This document shows, one piece after another, positions 60,688 to 64,000 of a DNA stretch of 64,000 nt. The notes under the pieces were generated by a model that was given only the letters and a program-made list of their open reading frames with translations, did not search any database and was not told where the DNA came from. Source of the DNA: Streptomyces sp. CB03234 (GTDB taxonomy: Bacteria > Actinomycetota > Actinomycetes > Streptomycetales > Streptomycetaceae); assembly GCF_001905885.1 (NCBI RefSeq), contig NZ_LIYH01000002.1, forward strand, positions 425,591 to 489,590. Direction: 5' to 3'. Numbering within the stretch: position 1 is the first letter of the stretch; each line of letters begins with the position of its first letter. The translations under genes were made by a program, and so were the position numbers.

Positions 60688-61722
60688 TCAGCCCAGCAGC
60701 CGGGTCTCGGCCGTGGCCCGCATCGGGCGGGAGCGCCGCAGGTCGGCGGTGACGCACACCCGCTTGAGCCAGCGGTCGGTGCCGTCGTAGCGGGCCTGGA
60801 ACGGCAGGCGGCCGTGCACGGCCCGGTGGTTGTCGATGATGAGCACGTCGCCCTGGTCCGCGACCACCTCCCGCATCCCGGCGTCCACCACCTTGAACAG
60901 CGCGTCATAGGCACGACGGGCGTCGGCGTCGTCCTCCGGCACGGAGGTGAAGTACGGGTCCAGACGCATGTACGGGTCCTGCCGCGAGCCGTACAGCAGC
61001 GGGCCGAGCGGCCGCTCGTCGATCATCTTCTGGATCGTGGCGAAGCGGGTGGCCTCCTCCTCGGAGGTGATGGTGTTGTTCTTCGGCAGATGCGACTCGT
61101 CCGGCGCAATGAAGAAGCGCGGTTCGAAGAGGATGTCGATGTCCTCGTCGGACAGCGAGGACAGGTCCAGCTCGCCGACCGTGGTGGGCACGTGGTCGGG
61201 GTTGCGTAGCGCGCCCAGGATCAGGTAGTCGCTGCGGTAAGGGTGGAAGGCGTCCTCGGTGTGCCAGGTCAGCAGCTCCTTGCTGCCCATGCCGAGCTGG
61301 TCGTTCTCGTGCTGGCGGATCGGGAAGATGTCGTGCACGAGGTGGCCGTCCTGCTGTGTGGCCCAGCCGAAGGGCTCGCCCAGCAGCGCCGAGTACAGCA
61401 TCAGCAGCAGTTCCTCGGGGAACTCCGGGCCGGGCCGGCGGCGGCCGCGCCAGTGCTCCGGCGTGGGCCCGATACGTTCCTGGTCGAACTCGTGCCCGCG
61501 GACGACCACGTGGCCGTGGCGGTCGCCCAGCTTGAAGTCGCGCAGGAAGTGCTGCACGCCCAGCGGCAGCCGGGCCGCGAGCCGTGGCAGGTCGCGCAGC
61601 AGGACGGCGTCGCCGAAGGACGGATAGGTGGCGGCCAGTTCGAGGGTGAGCTGCGCGGTCGCGGCGGCCTCGTCGGGAGTGAGGGTGTAGCTGCGTGTGG
61701 ACTGGTCGGTGAGGTTCGACAT
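60688..61722 (-). CDS. Fe(II)/2-oxoglutarate-dependent arginine hydroxylase (VioC/OrfP-like)
   Basis: A 344-residue non-haem iron oxygenase. Iron ligands His154 and Glu156 (LTWHTEDAFHPYRSDY) and His303 (AVHGRLPFQ), and the 2-oxoglutarate Arg in DRWLKR, are present. LYSALLGEPFGWATQQDG and LPKNNT match arginine hydroxylases VioC and OrfP. OrfP makes dihydroxyarginine for streptolidine; VioC makes 3-hydroxyarginine. With the adjacent PLP cyclase, this supplies the guanidine ring. ATG with GAGAG 6 nt upstream. Confidence 0.93.
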   Translation of the reverse strand: MSNLTDQSTRSYTLTPDEAAATAQLTLELAATYPSFGDAVLLRDLPRLAARLPLGVQHFLRDFKLGDRHGHVVVRGHEFDQERIGPTPEHWRGRRRPGPEFPEELLLMLYSALLGEPFGWATQQDGHLVHDIFPIRQHENDQLGMGSKELLTWHTEDAFHPYRSDYLILGALRNPDHVPTTVGELDLSSLSDEDIDILFEPRFFIAPDESHLPKNNTITSEEEATRFATIQKMIDERPLGPLLYGSRQDPYMRLDPYFTSVPEDDADARRAYDALFKVVDAGMREVVADQGDVLIIDNHRAVHGRLPFQARYDGTDRWLKRVCVTADLRRSRPMRATAETRLLG

Positions 61723-61854
61723 GGCCAACTCTCGCTGAGTGTCGGGGATGGTTACTGCCCGCGGGCGGCTCCGAGCCGGGGTCGCGGGCCCTCGGGTGGT
61801 GCTGGGTGACGCGATGGTCCGTGAGGTGCGCGACAGCGGTCGTGCCGCGGCCGG

Positions 61855-63729
61855 TCAGGACCGGGTGGTCTCGGCGACCGGGAGCGCCCCGGCCAGCAGC
61901 CGGGGGGTCGGACACCGGAGCAGGGTGCTCGCCCGCAGCCCGGCCGCCGCGGGGAAGGACTCGCGCAGCCGCGCGAGCAGGCGCATGGCGAGCAGGGACT
62001 GCCCGCCGTGCTCGAAGAAGTCGTCGTCGGGGCCGATCGCCGGCGCGTCCAGGACCTCGCGGAAGAGGTCCACGACGGTGGACAGCGGCTCGTCGCGGGG
62101 CTCCGGCCTGTCCCTGTCCGGACCGTTGGCCGTGTCCGGGAGCTGCCCCGGAACGCCGGCCCCCGCCGCGCTCGTCCAGTCGCTCAGCCGGCGCTTGTCG
62201 ATCTTGCCGTGCGGGTTCTTCGGCAGGACCGACACCCGGTACAGCACCCTGGGCACGGCCCAGTCGGGCAGGTGTGCCGCCAGCGGCGCCACCAGCGCGT
62301 CCCTCTCCGCCCCTGTCAGGCGGACCACCTCGCCGGGCAGCGGGGCGAGCCGCGGGTCGGCCGGGACGGTGAAGGCCCACAGCGCGGTTCCGGTCCGCGG
62401 GTCGGGGAACACCACGGCCTGGTCCACGGCAGGGTTCTCGCACAGGGCGCGCTCGACCCGGGCCGGCTCCAGCCGGTGGCCGCGGACCTTCACCTGGTCG
62501 TCCAGCCGGCCGAGGAAGATCAGGTTCCCGTCGGCGTCGATCCGGCCCAGGTCGCCCGTCGTGTACACGCGCGCCCCGGGGGCGGCGGACAGCGGGTCGG
62601 GGACGAACCGGCGGGCTGTGGCGGTCTCGTCGCCGAGGAAGCCGCGGGCCAGCAGCGGTCCGCCGATGTGGATCTCGCCGGACTCGCCCTGCGGCACCGG
62701 CCGTCCGTCGCGCCGGACGCTGACCTCCACGTCCCGCAGCGGCGTGCCGAGCGGCACCTCCTCGGCGTCGGCCGGGAGCAGGCCGGTGTACATGGTGGAG
62801 CTGACGGTGCACTCGGTCAGCCCGTACACGTGGGCCAGCCGGGCCGGTTGGCGGGCCTGCCACTCCCGGTAGGGCCGCGGGTCCATCCGCTCGCCGCCGA
62901 CCACCACCAGGCGCAGTTCCGCCGGGGTGGTCAGGCCGTGCCCGTCGAGCCAGCGGGCGTACTCCAGCCAGTACTGCGTGGACAGTTCCACCACGGTGGT
63001 CCCGGTGCGGGCCATCGTGGTGTGCAACTCCTCCGCGTCCAGGGCCTGGGTGTCGGCCCGGCACACCACGGCCGCGCCGGAGACGAGCGCCGGGAAGACC
63101 TCCTCGATCAGTACGTCGAAGCCCAGCGAGCAGACCTGGAGCCAGCGGTCCTCGGCGGCCAGCTCCAGCCGCTCGGCGACCGCGACCGCGAATCGGCGCA
63201 GCGAGTCGCGCTCGATGACCGTGCCCTTGGGCTGCCCGGTGGACCCGGAGGTGAACAGCACGTACGCGACGTCGCTGCCGACCGCCGCCCGCGGCGGCCG
63301 CGGGAGCGGGAGCGTGGAGCCGCCCGCGTCCGCCGTCCGGCCGCCGGTGTCGGCGGGCCCGGCCGGCACGTACGCCGTCGCCGGTGCGTGGGCGCCGTCG
63401 CCGAGCCACACGGCCGCCTGCGTACGGCGCACCAGCGAGTCCCGCGCGGCGGCGGGCAGCCGGTCGTCCAGGACGGTGAACCCGGCCCCGGCCTTCAACG
63501 CCGCGACCATGCCCAGCACCGTGCGGCCGGGGTCGGGGAACGCGAGGCCCACCAGCCGCCCGGGGCCCGCGCCCCGCGTGGCCAGGGAACCGGCCCAGGC
63601 ATCGGTCAGCCGGTCCACCGACCGGTAGGTCATTACCTGATGCGGCGTCACCAGTGCGGCTGCGTCGGGGTGTTCGCGTACGCGGCGGTCCCACAGGTCC
63701 AGCACGTCGGGTTCCTCCACGGTGGTCAC
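61855..63729 (-). CDS. NRPS adenylation-PCP didomain protein
   Basis: A 624-residue protein. Adenylation (about 1-510): A3 LFTSGSTGQPKGTV, A4 region SLGFDVLIEEVF (amino-binding Asp), A5 YGLTECTVSS, A7 YTTGDLGR, A8 GRLDDQVKVRGHRLEPARVE, A10 NPHGKIDKRRL. PCP (about 545-610) with FFEHGGQSLLAMRLL, where Ser takes phosphopantetheine. It may load beta-lysine, as the A-PCP protein does in streptothricin, or arginine. GTG overlaps the cyclase stop by 4 bp. No C or TE domain here. Confidence 0.93.
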   Translation of the reverse strand: MTTVEEPDVLDLWDRRVREHPDAAALVTPHQVMTYRSVDRLTDAWAGSLATRGAGPGRLVGLAFPDPGRTVLGMVAALKAGAGFTVLDDRLPAAARDSLVRRTQAAVWLGDGAHAPATAYVPAGPADTGGRTADAGGSTLPLPRPPRAAVGSDVAYVLFTSGSTGQPKGTVIERDSLRRFAVAVAERLELAAEDRWLQVCSLGFDVLIEEVFPALVSGAAVVCRADTQALDAEELHTTMARTGTTVVELSTQYWLEYARWLDGHGLTTPAELRLVVVGGERMDPRPYREWQARQPARLAHVYGLTECTVSSTMYTGLLPADAEEVPLGTPLRDVEVSVRRDGRPVPQGESGEIHIGGPLLARGFLGDETATARRFVPDPLSAAPGARVYTTGDLGRIDADGNLIFLGRLDDQVKVRGHRLEPARVERALCENPAVDQAVVFPDPRTGTALWAFTVPADPRLAPLPGEVVRLTGAERDALVAPLAAHLPDWAVPRVLYRVSVLPKNPHGKIDKRRLSDWTSAAGAGVPGQLPDTANGPDRDRPEPRDEPLSTVVDLFREVLDAPAIGPDDDFFEHGGQSLLAMRLLARLRESFPAAAGLRASTLLRCPTPRLLAGALPVAETTRS

Positions 63730-64000
63730 CGGACGTCCCCGCGGGTGCGCAGGAACTCCGACAGCTCCGCGAGCCCGGCCCGGAAGCCCTCCTCCGGGCC
63801 GCCGAAGCCGAGGCGGGCGCCATGCGGCTCGCCGAAGGCCGTACCCGGCACCAGGAGCGTGCGGTGGCGGGAGAGCAGCTCCAGGCAGAACCGTTCCACC
63901 GCCGCGGGACCGGCCGCGGCCTCCTCCAGCTCGCGGAAGACGGGCAGCGCGCACACCCCGCCCTCCGGCGGCGTCCAGCGCACCAGGTCCTCGTGCCGGG
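63726..64000 (-). CDS. PLP-dependent cyclase (VioD/OrfR-like), C-terminal fragment
   Basis: The last ~91 residues of a type I PLP enzyme; the gene continues past the right edge. VRWTPPEGGVCALPVF, FCLELLSRHRTLLVPGTAFG and ARLGFGGPEEGFRAGL resemble the C-terminus of capreomycidine synthase (VioD) and OrfR, which cyclise hydroxyarginine. It would follow the hydroxylase in streptolidine or capreomycidine formation. The PLP lysine is outside the window. Overlaps the A-PCP gene by 4 bp. Confidence 0.85.
   Translation of the reverse strand, partial: RHEDLVRWTPPEGGVCALPVFRELEEAAAGPAAVERFCLELLSRHRTLLVPGTAFGEPHGARLGFGGPEEGFRAGLAELSEFLRTRGDVR

Noticed and set aside
60688..64000. Viomycin/capreomycin cluster
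   Set aside because: VioC/VioD-like enzymes fit, but the acetyltransferase, PIG-L deacetylase, glycosyltransferase and stand-alone A domain fit streptothricin better and no multimodular NRPS is seen in the window. Not fully excluded.

Overview
The window looks like a Streptomyces chromosome. Supporting signs are very high G+C with G/C third codon positions, frequent GTG and a few TTG starts, rare TTA leucine codons, a mycothiol S-conjugate amidase (mycothiol is actinobacterial), an acyl-CoA carboxylase with an epsilon subunit, a class F-type sortase and a small LAxTG surface protein. From memory, the gene order of the first ~45 kb resembles the core region of Streptomyces coelicolor that runs from deoC through cya and hutH to mca; this should be checked by alignment.

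Layout. 1-10.7 kb: nucleoside salvage and sugar phosphate genes (deoC fragment, phosphohexomutase, purine nucleoside phosphorylase, a DeoR regulator), a sortase with its putative partner, and membrane proteins. deoC and the phosphorylase share an identical 12-bp palindrome in their upstream regions. 10.9-19.7 kb: the biotin-dependent acyl-CoA carboxylase set (alpha, beta and epsilon subunits plus biotin ligase), with Maf, two TetR regulators, an SGNH hydrolase and an unlisted 42-residue membrane protein behind a 22-bp palindrome. 19.8-23.1 kb: cyclic nucleotide enzymes (adenylate cyclase; a GAF-GGDEF protein) around an enoyl-CoA hydratase. 23.1-25.4 kb: a small accessory block with a TTA-containing wHTH regulator, a secreted Cys-containing peptide and a lipoprotein. 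25.9-44.9 kb: mostly core genes (hutH, L,D-transpeptidase, alcohol dehydrogenase, ABC-F protein, msrA, metB, ilvA, drrAB-type exporter, greA, mca). 45.0-48.2 kb: a large STAND NTPase-TPR protein.

48.5-64.0 kb is one end of a biosynthetic gene cluster that continues past the right edge. It combines a streptothricin-acetyltransferase-type GNAT, a VioC/OrfP-type arginine hydroxylase, the C-terminal part of a VioD/OrfR-type PLP cyclase, an A-PCP NRPS protein, a stand-alone A domain, a PIG-L deacetylase, a family 2 glycosyltransferase, an ATP-grasp enzyme and a fused Gfo/Idh/MocA-SDR protein. The best explanation is a streptothricin-class (streptolidine, gulosamine, beta-lysine) antibiotic. Hydroxylase and cyclase would make the streptolidine core from arginine, the sugar enzymes would make and attach an amino sugar, the A domains would add beta-lysine, and the acetyltransferase would protect the host.

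The most unusual regulatory feature is upstream of the ABC-F gene at 32.3-33.9 kb: an eight-codon leader peptide (MGSYYFFL) whose last codons are complementary over 13 nt to the ABC-F ribosome binding site. This is an apparent ribosome-mediated attenuator. Other findings are a dispersed ~37-bp intergenic repeat, a 33-bp minisatellite, recurrent leaderless-start architecture, and TTA (bldA-type) codons in two accessory genes. No rRNA, tRNA, IS element, prophage or CRISPR array was found.
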